A stretch of 37,366 bases of DNA, from positions 1 through 37,366 of the forward strand of contig CAIKMZ010000016.1 in the NCBI GenBank assembly GCA_903828665.1. The letters run 5' to 3'. The DNA is from an uncultured beta proteobacterium (GTDB taxonomy: Bacteria > Pseudomonadota > Gammaproteobacteria > Burkholderiales > Burkholderiaceae_C). The notes under the pieces are model-generated. The model did no database searches. It was not told where the DNA came from and was given only the letters and a program-made list of their open reading frames with translations. Shown here piece after piece: positions 37,366 to 37,366 of this stretch (position 1 is its first letter; each line of letters begins with the position of its first letter). The position numbers and the translations under genes are program-made.

Positions 37366-37366
37366 C

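Overview
The window looks like chromosomal DNA of a GC-rich betaproteobacterium, most likely order Burkholderiales. This rests on protein content: a Liv-type transporter among beta-oxidation genes, an msrB-yciB-bolA-ppiC string, and an AlkK-type acyl-CoA synthetase. The family cannot be fixed from sequence reading alone. No rRNA, tRNA, CRISPR array, IS element or phage gene was seen. Coding density is high and no gene-free stretch exceeds 300 bases.

Layout. (1) 1-1303, minus strand: two secreted spore-coat-U (SCPU/Csu-pilin type) proteins and the first 31 codons of an unidentified gene. (2) 1490-7501, minus: a signalling operon with a CHASE-PAS hybrid histidine kinase (split by a frameshift), a REC-HisKA_3 kinase, a NarL/LuxR-type response regulator and a receiver-only protein. 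(3) 7743-12339, minus: a DcuB C4-dicarboxylate transporter (frameshifted in a run of eight C), a hormone-sensitive-lipase-family esterase and the 23S rRNA hydroxylation protein RlhA. (4) 12380-13147, plus: a DUF1624 membrane protein. (5) 13150-16742, minus: selO-msrB-yciB-bolA-ppiC, a compact redox and envelope operon. (6) 16863-29231, plus: a fatty-acid or carboxylic-acid catabolic region with an acyl-CoA synthetase, a complete LivKHMGF-type ABC importer, a FadB-type bifunctional enzyme, a thiolase and an acyl-CoA dehydrogenase. (7) 29247-30020, minus: an ankyrin-repeat protein. (8) 30257-34422, plus: an SDR, a hotdog thioesterase, an MDR-family oxidoreductase, a glutathione S-transferase-like protein and a second SDR. 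(9) 34444-37365, minus: a membrane GGDEF-EAL protein whose start lies at or beyond the window edge.

How the genes may work together. Region 6 holds every step from uptake, through CoA activation and dehydrogenation, to hydration/oxidation and thiolysis. I infer that the Liv-type importer delivers a carboxylic acid destined for beta-oxidation rather than an amino acid. Its two ATPases are unusual. LivF has Arg in place of the Walker A Lys and LivG has Ala in place of the signature Gly. In the standard head-to-tail dimer these changes fall in the same composite ATP site, leaving one canonical and one degenerate site. The transporter also has an enlarged LivM. This is the most interesting system-level observation here.

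Two genes (hybrid kinase and dcuB) are broken by small indels in low-complexity tracts. Sequencing error, phase variation and true decay cannot be separated without reads.
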